Assembly (NCBI GenBank): GCA_009760855.2
Contig: WPIO01000141.1
Coordinates: 802,001-866,000, forward strand
Source of the DNA: Cristatella mucedo
Lineage: Eukaryota > Bryozoa > Phylactolaemata > Cristatellidae
Reading direction: 5' to 3'
Length of the DNA stretch: 64,000 nt
Under the pieces are notes generated by a model that saw only the letters and a list, made by a program, of their open reading frames with translations, made no database searches and was not told where the DNA came from. A program made the position numbers and the translations under genes. Shown here piece after piece: positions 40,800-52,579 of the stretch (the stretch's first letter is position 1; each line of letters starts with the position of its first letter).

Positions 40800-43760
40800 T
40801 ATCCATTCAGTAGCCACGTGACTTCGCCTCACGCAACAAAGAGAAAGTGGGAAGCATAGCAGAGTCAGGAGAGCAGTTAAGGTAGTGAGTAGCATGGAAG
40901 TAGCAGCTGAGGACCGCTGAAAAGGATGTGCCATAGTCGGCAGTAGGAGAGTAGTTATCGTTGCGTAAGAATTGTGGAAGCAATTTCTATAGTCTGGGAC
41001 CTGCATAACTAAAGCTTCTGTCGTCAGCAGTCTTTAAGCGCAGGAATGGGACAGCTAATTTATTTTTCACACAGGACCCGAGAGCGTGAGCAGGCTGAAA
41101 CGGATGCAGTAATTCAGCTAGATACAAAGGAGCCAAGTCGTGGCGGGCCTTGTGGGTCAGCGTAAGAACTTTGCTCTGTATCCTTTGCTCAACCGGCATC
41201 CTGCATAGCTCTCTTAGCAAAGGAGATACGTGCTCAAACCTCTGGGACTTGAAGACTACCCTTGCAGCCGTATTCATAGTCAGCTGCAGTGGCCTAATGG
41301 CTTTCTTTGGTAGTCAAGCCAAAAGGGAATTACCATAATCAACCGAGACAGAACTAAGGAGCTAGTTAAATTTTTTACAAGCCACTGTAGAATACAGCTC
41401 CTAATCTTGGATAGGGATCGGACGTGATGGCTAGCTGTAGAAGCAGTCTTCTAAATGAAGCTTTTAAAATTGAGGCAGTTGTCGAAAACGACACCTAAAT
41501 TTCGAGAACGTGGTGATGGTCGCACAACAGCATCACCTATTTGAAGAGCAGACTCTTTTAATCCAGCCACACGCTTAGGGTGTCCTATGAACAGCATTTC
41601 GGTTTTATCATAATTTAATTTCAGGAAGTTTTCCGACATCCAGGATCGAATATCGGCAAGGCAAGCATTCAGTTCTCAGTTGCTGCAGCAGATTCGGACG
41701 TTTTGAAGTACAAATACAACTAACTATCGTCAGCATAAAAGTGATATCCTATTCCATGGGTTGTCCTATATATTATCCTATTATATTATCCTATTCCAAT
41801 AGCTTTTCCCAGAAGTGGTTTATAAATGGAGAACCGCAATAGACCGAGTACAGACCGTTGAGAGACTCCACAGGTGACCCTTACCGTGTGTGAGACCTGA
41901 CCCCCACACGGCATGGATTGAACACGATCAGACAAGTACGATTTAGACCAAGCCAGTGCTTCGTCTGCCAGACCGATCGTCGTTCTCAATCGTTCAAGCA
42001 GAACATCGTGATCTAGTGTATCGAAGGCGACATACAGATCTAGCAGAGCTAGTGCAGTGACGTTCCGGTCAACGTTGCCATGTAGAATGTCATTGTCAAC
42101 ACGGATAACAGCAGCTTCAGTGGAGTGCTGCCTCTTCAACCCTGATTTAAATGTTTCTGACATTCCATTCTTTTCACTATGTTCAACCGGCTGCTTAGCA
42201 ACAATTTTTTCAATAATCTTTGACAAGAAAGAAGGAAGGGAAACTGGGCGATAGTTAACAAGGACCTCTGTATCCCGTCCGGCATTTTAAGTATGGACCT
42301 AACGATTGCCGATTAAATGAACTTGGGGACGGCCCCTTTTCAAAGAAAAGCGCTAAAAATCTTGTTTACGGCTGGGTCAAGTTGGTCTGTCAGCGAAGAC
42401 CACGGAGATGAAGGTATAGGGTCTTCAGGAGACGAGCTCTTTTTGCTTGACCTTATTAAGGTAGCCTCATCGCCTGCAGAAACCTCGAGGAACCTTTTAT
42501 GAAAGGTCACAGGTTGAGGAATTGCGATTGCTTTTGTCGGAGAGGCTTAACAGAGGCAAGAATGTGCACACTTTTTCAGTAAAGAAAGCTGGAAACCTTC
42601 CGCTGAGACCTTAATATCTGAGGAGTCAGCCCTCTCAGCATTGGCCAGTAAATGGTTTGCTGTCTTATAAATATGTTTAGGGTCCGACTGGGCGGAATTC
42701 AGCTTTCGGATGAAAAAATTAGCACTGGCTTTTTTAAGCTTCTGGCCGTAAACTCGAAAAAAGCCTTTGAAATTGACTAGATCTGTATAAGAACCCGACA
42801 TCTTGAAACGACGTTCAAGCCTGCGCTTAACCCGGCGCATCTTTAGAAGTTTTTCCGTATATTGAAATGAATCTCCACTACTGTGAACACGGATAGAATG
42901 AACGAGAGCATGCTTGTCAAGAGCACTCCTGAGTGTCATGCTCATCGCATCAGTGAGGGTATCGAGGCTGCCGGTCGAGTCTGAATGCAGATCAAGAAGG
43001 CCTGCATCACAAACAGATTAAAAAATTGTTATGCCTCGTTAGTTACGTTGTTCCACAAGTTTGACATTGCCCTGTGCGTACAAGGGAGCAGGAACAGTAA
43101 ATGAGACCGAAAAATGATCCAAGAGGGTCAGCGGGCACACCACAAGGTCCGTGGGGAGGACATCCTTAGTGATCACGAGATCTAGAATATGGCCACCCAC
43201 GTTCGTGGTATCATTAACGTGTTGGACCAAACCAAAATAATTCTCCAGGAGGTCAAGAAATGAGTGGACCTGACTGTTGATAGGGTTGTTAACGTGAATA
43301 TTGAATCTCCAGCCATCAGTAACGGCCTGTCACACACAAATTATTTTACCGAGGAAGTCCGAAAACTCTTCTATAAAAAAGTTTAGACAGCCAGAAGAAT
43401 CCCGGTACATCACAAAAGTGAGAGGCATTGTCTTTGATAAATACCTGATTGCAACTGATTCAAAAATGACTAATGCGAAAAACTGCACATCTTATAGCCA
43501 AATGTTTCGCCAACAGCAATGTCAACCCAGCCACCAACCTTGTCAGAACGCATGGACTAATAGAATGAGAACCCAGGTACAGTGGTCTCAGAAATACAAC
43601 TACTGGAACAAGGCGTGATCCAAGTTTCGGTAAGCAGAAATGCATATAGCTTCTCCTGGACTACCTGATCGCGGATAAGTGAACCTTAGGTTTTTAGCGA
43701 GTTGACAATTAGTAGGCGGAATTAAAGAGGCTGTATAACAACTGAGAGACGGCGATGAAG
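40800..43760 (-). mobile_element. LINE-B copy with endonuclease, RT and C-terminus
   Basis: Minus strand, 5' to 3'. Endonuclease C-terminal part: VGGHILDLVITKDVL and LLDHFSVSF, with DFNI near 43300. Linker about 42945-42550. RT motif A LLDLYVAFDTLDHDVLLERL, then a damaged PQGSVLG-like box. Then LKLNYDKTEMLFIGHPKR, ARVVFKSQRFEHVSPLL and LAPLYLAELL. CR1/L2-like by these motifs. Many frame breaks, and the 3' tail is cut short compared with 61113-61465. The longest copy of this family here. Confidence 0.85.
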
Positions 43761-44397
43761 TTGCTTGTATTCACGTCGGCGTGTATCCGGCCCGGCGGAC
43801 GCGGGCCCTTCAGATTTGAATTGGACCTTAGTAACGGCGCCGGTCGACGTCTCACAGCATGCAGGGCTACGGCGGATGGTCAACTACTGCAGCAAGTACT
43901 ATTCAGCGCTTTAAACTTACGGGTCGTAGTTTTGATAGCCAAGCTGATGATGGGCCAACGAAGGATGCAGGAAGGTTCTCACTGACCCGCCGGAGATGGC
44001 CCACCGGTAGGTATCGACTCATGGCGACATCGCACCTTATGCTAAGCAGGTCCTGTTTGGTGTAGCATATCAGAGGACAGCTCAAAAATAGTCAAAGCAC
44101 GAGTCACCTCATCTAAACTTGCTTCATCCCACGACAGTTTGCCAGTCTCCGAACCATGGTACGCCTCCTGGTCTATTGAATAGGTAGGATCATCACTGTG
44201 GGCCATTACTATATCGGTTCTATTGATGTCGCTAAACCACAACTCAGGTGAAGGAACCGACCGATCCCAACTCAAGGCACCAAACCCCCTATTGAATGGC
44301 TTAGCCGGGCGAGTGAGTCGCTATCCACACATATAACATACAAGTAAAAAACGCATATAACATACGCCGCAAATATCAAAAAGTTTGCTAACTATTT

Positions 44398-44418
44398 GTC
44401 ACGTCAGGGTCACTAAAA
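44398..44418 (-). other. Primer binding site-like sequence of the gypsy-like element
   Basis: Directly after the 5' LTR on the minus strand: tttagtgaccctgacgtga. Its position fits a PBS. The cognate tRNA was not identified. Confidence 0.5.
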
Positions 44419-44920
44419 TGTAGCAGGGTTCAATGGTGCTATTCTTACTACGGCCATTACTATCTAAGTCAGTTCTTGGTTGTTGCGAGGGCCCTCCGGC
44501 AACAGCGGTTCACGGTTGATCGATCGGGTACACAACCCTTTATATAATACACACGATGCGCTATACAAAGGGGGAACTAAACAAGTCTACAGGGGAAGGT
44601 CATATACTAGGTAAACTAAAGGGGCGCGAGATGACGCCGAAAGCACGAACAAACGTGTTAGTTCTCAGTCGGCCTCCACAGTCACGCCGTTGCCGGGCTC
44701 CGTCTCACAAGTACAAGCCTATATCGTCCAAGACCCGGCTAGCTGAGTACTCTGGGATAGATCGAGCAGTCGTCCACAACCGTCGAGAGCTTCCAGCCGA
44801 ATGAGAACGAGCAAGCTGTCCCAAGTTCCGGTCCTCCGGCCTCTGGGAGCTGAACCCAGGCTTTACCCTTCCGGAGCAAGGTGACGCCCAGCCCGACATA
44901 CCGAATGTCAGTGGGTCAGC
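44419..44920 (-). repeat. Gypsy-like 5' LTR
   Basis: Begins TGTAGCAGGG on the plus strand (so the LTR ends in CA on the minus strand). Contains attatataaaggg at about 44538-44549 on the minus strand. The outer end near 44920 is uncertain by about 20 bases. Confidence 0.8.
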
Positions 44921-45399
44921 CTTCTGTAGGTTACTAGTCAAACCGGACGACCCTTGGTCGCTGAAATATAGTCTGCTGATTGCCTGATAATTGTGGGGTC
45001 TCAAGCCAATGTAGAGTAGAACTAATGATGCCCAGACAAGAGAATAAACCTACGAAAATAAAATTGTAATAAGCCACAGTAGAGCGACCCAGGGGAACTG
45101 GAATGCAAGTATTCCGAGAACGCGATTTAACTGCAGTTTTGAACAGTGTTTGTTCGGTATGGCTAAGACAAAGCCCGTTCAGATAGTGCTAAATAATGCT
45201 GCAGGTAAACTGAACTAATTCGAAAGGTTAATCAGTGTGTCTCCTTTGCAGATATAGTTGCTCTGCTCAGATGTAATGCCAGCAAATGCAGGCAGCTCCT
45301 CAGTATAGCAGCTGCTGTTGCAACTGGCTATAGCTTCGCGTGCTTGTAGAGAAGGCTACAAGTCGCTCGACTCAATAAATAGCAGATTATTTATTATTT

Positions 45400-45745
45400 A
45401 TTTCAAGGTAAGACTACGGACAGGTCCATGAGGCAGTTTTGCAACTCTAATGTGTCTCCGTCTGCAACACCGCAGAACAATACAGACTATGAGGGTTTTA
45501 CTCAGGAGAGTTTTGTATTGGCTTTCGGTTCGCATTCGGTAGCCAACAAACTTCTTCCTACGTAACAAAGAGAAAGTGGGAAGCATAGCAGTCAGGAGAG
45601 CAGTTGCGGTAGTGATTAGGATCAAAGTAGCAGCTCAGAACCGCAGAAAAGATGAGCCATAGTCGGGGGCAGGAGAGTAGTTGTTGTTGCCCACAAATTG
45701 TGGAAGTGAGTTCCACAGTCTAGTACCTGCAGAGCTAAAGCTTCA
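45400..45745 (-). mobile_element. LINE-B 3' end with tail region
   Basis: Minus reading: a GTRLWNSLPQF-like segment, then tatgcttcccactttctctt, then agacggagacacattag. Immediately downstream of the gypsy-like element and abutting composite repeat copy 2. Confidence 0.75.
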
Positions 45746-47110
45746 GCTGAAATAATGACGACTCGAGATAGCACCACACGAGATGCATGCTAAATTAACC
45801 TTAGTGCAAGATTTCAAAGCACGATAAATGAAGAACCTAGATTTCTGAGGAGGACGATCGGTTCAACCAACTTTTCAAAGCTTGATTAGAAGCATGGTAA
45901 TAGTAGAATTAATATACCAAGTTACCGCACACACGACGAGTGTAAGCCAGTTAGGAACTGTTTGGCCTGTCAACTCAGAACTTTCATAAAGATAAGGGCC
46001 ATGAGTCATTCGAGAGTCACTCACTGCTTGCAATACAGCAGGCCTGTGCCGTCAGAAACTGCTGCCGCAAAACTCTGCAGCTAGTCTTGTGTGTCGTGAG
46101 GTTGGCAATTGCAACATTAAACCACTTCTCGCCGACTTGAACTGGCCGTCAGTCAAGCAAGCAATCAACTTCAAGGTTTTTTCACTCACTTTTAGGTTCC
46201 TTTATTCTTTGGCTCCAGCCTACCTGTCAGATTTACTGCCCAACCCAGCCAAGCATCAAACCGTCAGCTTTTCGGAATCTAACAGTACTAGTATACCTCG
46301 TGCAAACATCAAATCCTTTGGAGACCGTGCCTTTAGTTTGTATGCTTAAATCCTTTAAAGACCGTGCATTCAGTTCGTATGCTCCCACAGCCTGGAACTC
46401 CCTCCCGACCTGCGTCATAACATCCCCCGACCTGACCACATTTAAAAGGAACCTAAAAACACACCTATTTAGGACCGCATTTAGTGGGTCCCTGTGATTC
46501 GTCCATGATGTGCTTATGCATGCTGACACTGTGCATGCTGCCACTAACCACATTCGCATGCTGACCCTGTACATGTCACCGCTAACCATATTATTCATTT
46601 TTTTTGTTTTTCAAGCATGATTTTTACTTACCATTCAGTTGCATTTCACTTTGCAGCAAATGTAAAGCGCCTAGAGAGAGATTAAGTTCTCTGAGGGCGC
46701 TTTATCAAGTGAGTTATTATTATTATCATTATTAATATTATGCTCCCAAAGCCTGGATCTCACTCCCGACTTTCGTCGTGACATCCCCTGACTTGAAAGA
46801 ATTCAGAATGTCCGTGTGATTTGTTGTTAGTGTGTTCCTTTGGTACTGAAAACTGTGCTTGCTGCCACTAATAATAGCAATAATACGTTTGATATAGAAC
46901 AATGAGAGAACTCAGTCTCTTTCTAGGTGCTTCACTTTAGCTGCTAAGGAAGTATAATTGAATGGTTAGTGGTAGCATGCTCAATAAATAAGAAGCATGA
47001 CATGGTTATGGGTGACATGCAATGGTTTAACGAGTACGTTTAGTGGCAGCATGCCTTCAAAAGTCATCCGGTATATCGTTCAGGATGCGCATGAACCTTG
47101 GCATTGTGGC
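45745..47110. repeat. Composite repeat, copy 2 (with a younger LINE-A inside)
   Basis: Same order as 37605-38640: unknown 290 bp, old LINE-A C-terminus (REVGNCNIKPLLADLNWP), inverted LINE-A tail region. It is split by the insertion at 46347-46738. Confidence 0.75.
46347..46738 (+). mobile_element. 5'-truncated LINE-A inserted in an older LINE-A copy
   Basis: Begins taaatcctttaaagaccg and ends with the consensus tail (tagagagagattaagttctc, gagggcgctttatcaagtg, (ATT)n). Flanked by tatgct at 46341-46346 and 46739-46744, which is single in composite copy 1 near 38247. It inserted at its own homologous position. Confidence 0.78.
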
Positions 47111-47114
47111 ATTC

Positions 47115-47678
47115 TTCTTACACAGTGCTTACCTCCTAAGGAACAATGCACATGTATAGCCATAGGGAAACTAGCCTCTATCAAGTCTCATTATATATGC
47201 TACAGGGTTCTCGCCCACGCTCTCGGTATTCTAAAGTGAGTGTCTTAAACTTTGGGCAAAACCAGGGCTGCCTAAGTAGACCGAGATTATTTTCGCCTAA
47301 CTCTATCGACAGCCATTAAACCAGTTCCAATCATCACGATGTATGGCAGCGCCAGTCAAGCAGCAATCGACCAATGTTTACATGTTTCCATCTGCTGTCA
47401 ACGCGATTGCTAAAGCAGAAGTTCGTTCGAGCTGAATGCGCTGCACATGCAATTGTCACAGAGCCGAGCACCAGCTCAGTACATGGGTAGACGGTCAATT
47501 TTCATTTTGCGAAATCTAGTTACGTGCCCGACCTTCAGCCATTTGTCCGTGCGACTGACCTAAATTGTGTCCAACCTGAGCTGAAACATCCAAAGGAATC
47601 ATCGAAACGATCGGCAACAAAAGAAGCACTCCTAAGTACACATTAGTATGACCGGCAAACGCAAGGTCAGCCAACAGC

Positions 47679-47717
<39 letters not shown>

Positions 47718-48050
47718 GAGAGAGATAGAAAGAGAGTGCAACCTATCTCGTGCAGATGCTTCCAACGCTCTCCCGGAAGTGAAACTGAGCTGCTGGGCCG
47801 GAATTCCCTGTCACTCGATTACCTCTGACCTGCTGGTAGTCTGGAATACAACCCAGTAATCGTCCTAACAGATTTGATTGACACAATCACCACTCAGTGA
47901 TTGTTAATACTCAGAACTCAGAAGTTGGTACTCCGAAGCCATTATTGACCGGTGCAGGGCTAAGTGCTCCTAAATCTCGACCTGTGGGAGAAGGCACGAC
48001 TGAAACGACCATCGTGCGGCGTGGCAAGTGAATGCTCCATTCAAACATTT
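47115..48050. other. Intergenic, only a GA microsatellite
   Basis: GA repeat of about 50 bases at 47684-47735. Nothing else recognised. Confidence 0.5.
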
Positions 48051-48469
48051 AAAAAGGTCGGCCGGTGCCCAGCCAGCTGTAAGTTCATGGGCAGACTGCT
48101 GAACTGGTAAAACCAGGCCTTATGTTGCTAGAGCTGTAGCGCCCTGCTGACCTTGGCTGAATTTTAGCACGAACAAGAGCTGTTCGGAGGCGGGCTAGAA
48201 CTCCTTTGTCCTGGAGCAGTGAGCCAGAGAGGAGCGTCGGTGCGGTTAGAGAGGAAGCGCTTAGGAGCAAGCCAGGAAGCTCTCTGACCAGCGGTGGCGA
48301 GTCGGCCTTTAGAATTGGTCCGATACCCGCGGGAGCGGCTGATTGATGTTGGCTGGCCTGTCAACCTTCGCCATCACTCTGTCCAAAAAGAATCGTCTGG
48401 AACCCATTCGCCATTCAAGCTGGACAGAGGGGACATTCCAGTGGCCTAGTGCCGGCATTAATTCCTTAC

Positions 48470-49620
48470 CGTGATGGGCCCTGGTGTCGGGCCCAATACC
48501 ACTAAGCTCTTGCCCCATTGTCTCAGCCAAGTATTTAACTGTCGAGCGACGCTCGCTCTGGGTTTTTTGCCTCGTGTCTTTAATGTTTGGTCCGGCTCTG
48601 CGCCTCGACGCCGTCGGGCACTCGTTTCTCTAAAAGCGAGGGTGGAGGGCGGGCTGTCCGCCGACGATGGACGGGACAGGACGAGACAGCTCTAAGAGGA
48701 TTCGGTGGAACTCCACCGAAAACGGTCGTATCGCACCCGAGCTGGCATTTTGCGTTCTTTCGTGTTCTGTGTGTGCGCGCTAGCACGTGGTCTCGGCATA
48801 GGGGTTTGCCGGTGCGAGCTAGGCGTAGTTGGCGTGGGTGGAGCCCTAGTTCACCGGTCAGGGTTTGGGCTCCGTTTTGCGCTTCAGTGTGGAGAAGTAT
48901 TTCCTCCGCGGGAGTGCTTGAGTTGGCGCGCGTGGAATATTCCTGTCGCACTGTTGGAAACCGAGTTCTAGTTCACCGGTCAGGGTTTAGACTCTGGTTC
49001 GGGCTCCGTCTATTTGGGTCGTTTCCCATTATACACGTAAGTAGCCCCAGTGTGAAGACGTATTTCCTCCGCAGGAGTGCATGAGTTGGCGTGTGTGGAG
49101 TATTCCGGCCGCACTGGTGGAAACCGAGTTCTAGTTCACCGGTCAGGGTTTAGACTCCGGTACGCGCTTTAGTGCGGAGGAGTATTCCCTCCGCAAGAGT
49201 GTTTTAAGTTGGCGTGTTTGGGGTATTCCCTCGGCACAGGCAGGAACGGATTCCTAGTTCGCCGGTTAGGGTTTAGGGTCCGGGTCGCGCTTAGTGTGGA
49301 GGAGTATTCCCTCCGCAAGAGTGTTGAACGTGCGAGGAGTGTGAAGATAAAGCTGAACTAGACGCGCAGCGACTTTGTGCACTTGTGAATAAAGTTCAGT
49401 AAAATCCCCAATCTGTGTGTCTCGCTTCCAATTCACGCCGCGGACTCACGACCCCCTTTAGTAACGGTAGGCAGGTCAGCGCCAGAAACGCTCGTTTCGT
49501 GGCGGTCAGCTTATTGCGCGTAGGCGCGCACCGAACGGCATTAGGCGATAGGCTACGCCGCTAGGTAAGCGGCAGGTCAAGCTTACCCCGCCGAGCCTTC
49601 GGCGTTACAGAGCTATGCAA
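48470..49620. repeat. GC-rich block with diverged tandem units of about 120 bp, LTR- or leader-like
   Basis: Units at about 48845-48965, 48966-49135 (with a 40 bp insert), 49136-49255 and 49256-49330. Each has gttcaccggtcagggttt, then ggagtattccctccgc and gagttggcgtg. After them comes gtgaataaagttcag (AATAAA at 49387), then a C/T-rich stretch ending cacgacccccttta near 49462. Tandem units before a polyadenylation signal suggest an LTR U3-R-U5, but I found no second copy and no PBS. Confidence 0.6.
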
Positions 49621-49624
49621 ACAA

Positions 49625-51400
49625 GCCTCTTAAACCAAATGGCCATTAAAGCATAGGCATCGCTTTCTAGAAGAGCTAGGCCGTCCCACGGGGACACCGT
49701 TCCAATTTGTTGGTTAATGAAAGTCAAGCTTAAAAAAACGACCAAAACAAGCATTAGGTAACTACGAGATCTCTTACTTGTTTGACAACAGTACTGGATT
49801 AAAAAGCTTGCAGCAACGTCTGCAAAGTCAACCCGAGCATTTCAGTGACAGTTTTGTTTCAAAACCTGGACTAACCTCCTTGTTGGTCAGCACCGCTTTA
49901 ATTTAGGTCTCTCTAGACCTCAGTCGGCAGCCTTTTTTTCTACAGCTTCTTTAATTTCGAGGCCTGCTTCCGTCTGCCTCCTGAGAGGATATTTATCTCC
50001 ACATGCTTCCAAATAGTCTTTATCTGCACATTTTGTGCTACGGTCATGGTGTCCCTAGCAGGATACCGTGTCGGTTTTACGTCAGAACCAAATCTAACGT
50101 TTGTGTATGCCCTTGAGCCGAGAGAAACTGAGAGGGAGTGGCAAACAGGTGCAATTGTATCCAGCCTAGGTTCGGTTGGCTGGGACAGGACGGCTGTATT
50201 GTGGTAAGGGTCACCGGCTAGGCCCGGGTCTGACCTATGGCATGGCTGCATGTGCGGTGACGAGAGGTCACCGGGCTCTTGGGTAAGAGAAGTGTGCCGA
50301 GTAAGTTGTGGTGTTGGAGGTGTAGTTTGTTCGCACAGCAGAAAGCAAACCACAGGAGGCTCCCGGTCTCGCCGAGTTACACACCTGGATGGTTGCAGCC
50401 GTGCTCCGGCGATGCGGCCACGCACGCAAGGCAACGAGTGCCCAAGGCCTGAGCTGAGCTGGGTAGCAGGCTCGTTGCTGTATCTTGTATGTTCCCCATT
50501 CCAGTGAGTAAGTGCAGCAAGGGGTAGGCAGGAGGGACTGACATCCCTGGTAGTCAAGGCCACTGTGCCCTTAAAGCAAAACGCATTGTGCATATTTTTA
50601 AACTGTTTCATGTGAGATTACAAATTTCAGACCTTGTTTCAATGGACCGTACTATTCTGGGCATGTCATCGTCATCATCTGGTTCCACCCCCAGCCGACG
50701 TCCCTTCCGCCCAACGAGCTTGCTCCATGCTGGTATGTGGCATATTCTTGGCACATAATTTAGTCTCTGCCTGTGCGATAGCCTGCATGCAGGCTGTTCA
50801 CTCTCTCTCCATTCTTCCTTACTCTCTTGTCTACTGGTGCTCCAGAGCTGCTTACGTGACGGCTATTACAGCTATAGCCGTATGTAGGCTGGCTCTCTTG
50901 TGTTGCCTGTACATGATCAATACAGCTGTCATCGACACCACTGTGAGGTCTGGTTCGTCGTTGCGCCGCCAACCATTAGCCCATGAGCCCCTACACTATT
51001 GCTGGCTGAGCTAGTTAAATATGCTTATGGACAAAGACAATGCTATAGCGTGTAGCCGTAGCTACAAAGCTGTAGCTTTGTAGCTATAAATGCACTCTGA
51101 CGGCACAAACGCGACGACAAAGAAACAGCGAGGCAGCTTTAACCCCTGTGCATTCGGCTGGCGCTCACAACCCAACAAGCACGGGTCTTTCAACCGTCCG
51201 TCGGCGTTCAAACTGGCCTCCCCATCTGCTCACCCTTCTTGCCTGCCACAGGCTGGCTGCATCAGGTCAAGGGCGAGCCCAGTCTGCTGCACCGCATCAG
51301 GGTAAGACGGCTAGCCGTGGCTTAGCACAGACACGCCAGATCACACCGGCTTGGCTTACTTAACTGGCTGGGCTAGGACAACGCGGCAGTCATGTCTGGC
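49625..51400. other. Intergenic, no supported gene
   Basis: A 223-codon minus-strand open frame (49940-50611), rich in Pro, Thr and Ser, has no motif I recognise. A perfect inverted repeat lies at 51059-51086. Confidence 0.45.
51059..51086. repeat. Perfect inverted repeat, 13 bp arms
   Basis: tagctacaaagct, spacer gt, agctttgtagcta. Could be a hairpin or the end of a small element. No matching second copy seen. Confidence 0.85.
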
Positions 51401-51409
51401 TACTTGCCA

Positions 51410-52575
51410 GGTGTCCAAAACAGAAAACTGTCCACAAATTAGGAGGCGATCTTTGTAACTATGATAGCCACTGCTTGAACCTGGCAGGAGTTCACACTGC
51501 AAGTCTAGATTCCGTTGTCAGTTTTTTTGGAACAATAGAGCAACTATTTATTCTTTCCAAGACAACTCTGTGGTGGGAAGAACTAAACAAAGTCTTGGGC
51601 CTCATTGCCAAACGCGACTCTGCAACAAGTCGGCGTGCAAAAGATAAGGCGGTGTAGGCTATCGATGGTAGACTGAACAGCACTGTATACCTTTTAGAAC
51701 AATTGTCTGAGGACGTAAATGGAACACTTGAAACACTAAGGGAAACTAGCAGTCTCCTTTATTGCATCTTGAACTTTAACATTTGGCTCTGCTGCCATTT
51801 TGGTCCAGCATCTTAAGGATGATTGACCGAATTCAGAAAAGACTGCAGGATCCAACGATGAACTTCGAAGACGCCTCTTGTAACCTCCAATCTCGCGAGA
51901 TTTGAGTTGTCAAGACTTTGAAAAAGACCTGTGCCAGGAATCACTACTAGATGCCAAAAGGAAATGTAAACTGTTGTGTTACGGTTGAACAAAGAATCCA
52001 CCGAAAGACAGATGCCTGGATAACTTCAAGATGCTGGCCTCACATCAGTGGAAATCTTAAGAATCGTGAAAGAAGGCAAAGATTATCTCCGAAATAAACT
52101 GCAATTAGGTTTCATCAGCTCACATATCTTGATGCCAAAATTTGATTTCTTGTCGGAAGTTGGGAACCTTTTGAAGACACTTCACCAGAGCAAACTCCAC
52201 CAGCAACGTCTTGATCTTGGAGGCTGTCTTTTGTTCAGACAACAAAATATGCGACTGTAAAATGCTTCTTGCCACAAGACACAACTCGACACTAAAAACG
52301 CCACTGGAGCTCATGTCTTTCATTGCCAGTTACGGAGACTTGCTTCCTAATTTGAGAGTTGCCTTGCAAGTTCTTATTACCATAGCTGTCTCAATGTCCA
52401 GTCGTGAACGTTTCTTTAAAAAGCTGAAGAGAATCATGTCTTATCTGAAAGCATCAACGGGGGTAAGATCGACTCTCCAATTTGGCCATGTTAAGCACAG
52501 AGAAAGAACCACTGGAAAAAATTGACTTGCATACTGTAATACACCAGTTCGCCGAGTTCAAGGCCAATAAAATTC
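51410..52575 (+). pseudogene. hAT-superfamily transposase relic (ZMYM1-like group)
   Basis: Broken plus-strand frames give, in order, LNLAGVHTASLDSVVSFFG, LLYCILNFNIWL, LRNKLQLGF and PLELMSFIASYGDLLPNLRV. Next comes a dimerisation block, ITIAVSMSSRERFFKKLKRI, and then EKIDLHTVIHQFAEF. This is the order seen in hAT transposases and the related ZMYM-type proteins. The conserved ERSFSKLK-like block is altered (ERFFKKLK). The N-terminal part with the first catalytic residues is missing. No terminal repeats found. Confidence 0.8.
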
Positions 52576-52579
52576 CTTT

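Larger units (their letters stand above)
38824..44920 (-). mobile_element. Ty3/gypsy-like LTR retrotransposon, internally deleted and invaded by LINE-B
   Basis: Two direct repeats of about 500 bp (38824-39330 and 44419-44920) bracket an internal region. On the minus strand the 5' LTR is the one at 44.4-44.9 kb, followed by a primer-binding-like tagtgaccctgacgtga (about 44398-44415). An integrase C-terminal segment lies at 40445-40786, and a purine-rich aagagtagaagga precedes the 3' LTR. Most of gag, protease, RT, RNase H and the integrase core are missing, and a LINE-B copy occupies the gap. Not functional. Confidence 0.78.

Noticed and set aside
43755-44275. Open frames on both strands between LINE-B and the gypsy-like 5' LTR
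   Set aside because: They may be remnants of the gag start or of the LINE-B 5' region, but no motif decides which, so no protein call is made.
49940-50611. 223-codon minus-strand open frame
   Set aside because: No recognisable domain; composition (Pro, Thr, Ser, Arg) fits chance reading of moderately GC-rich DNA; no splice or promoter support. Transcript evidence could reverse this.
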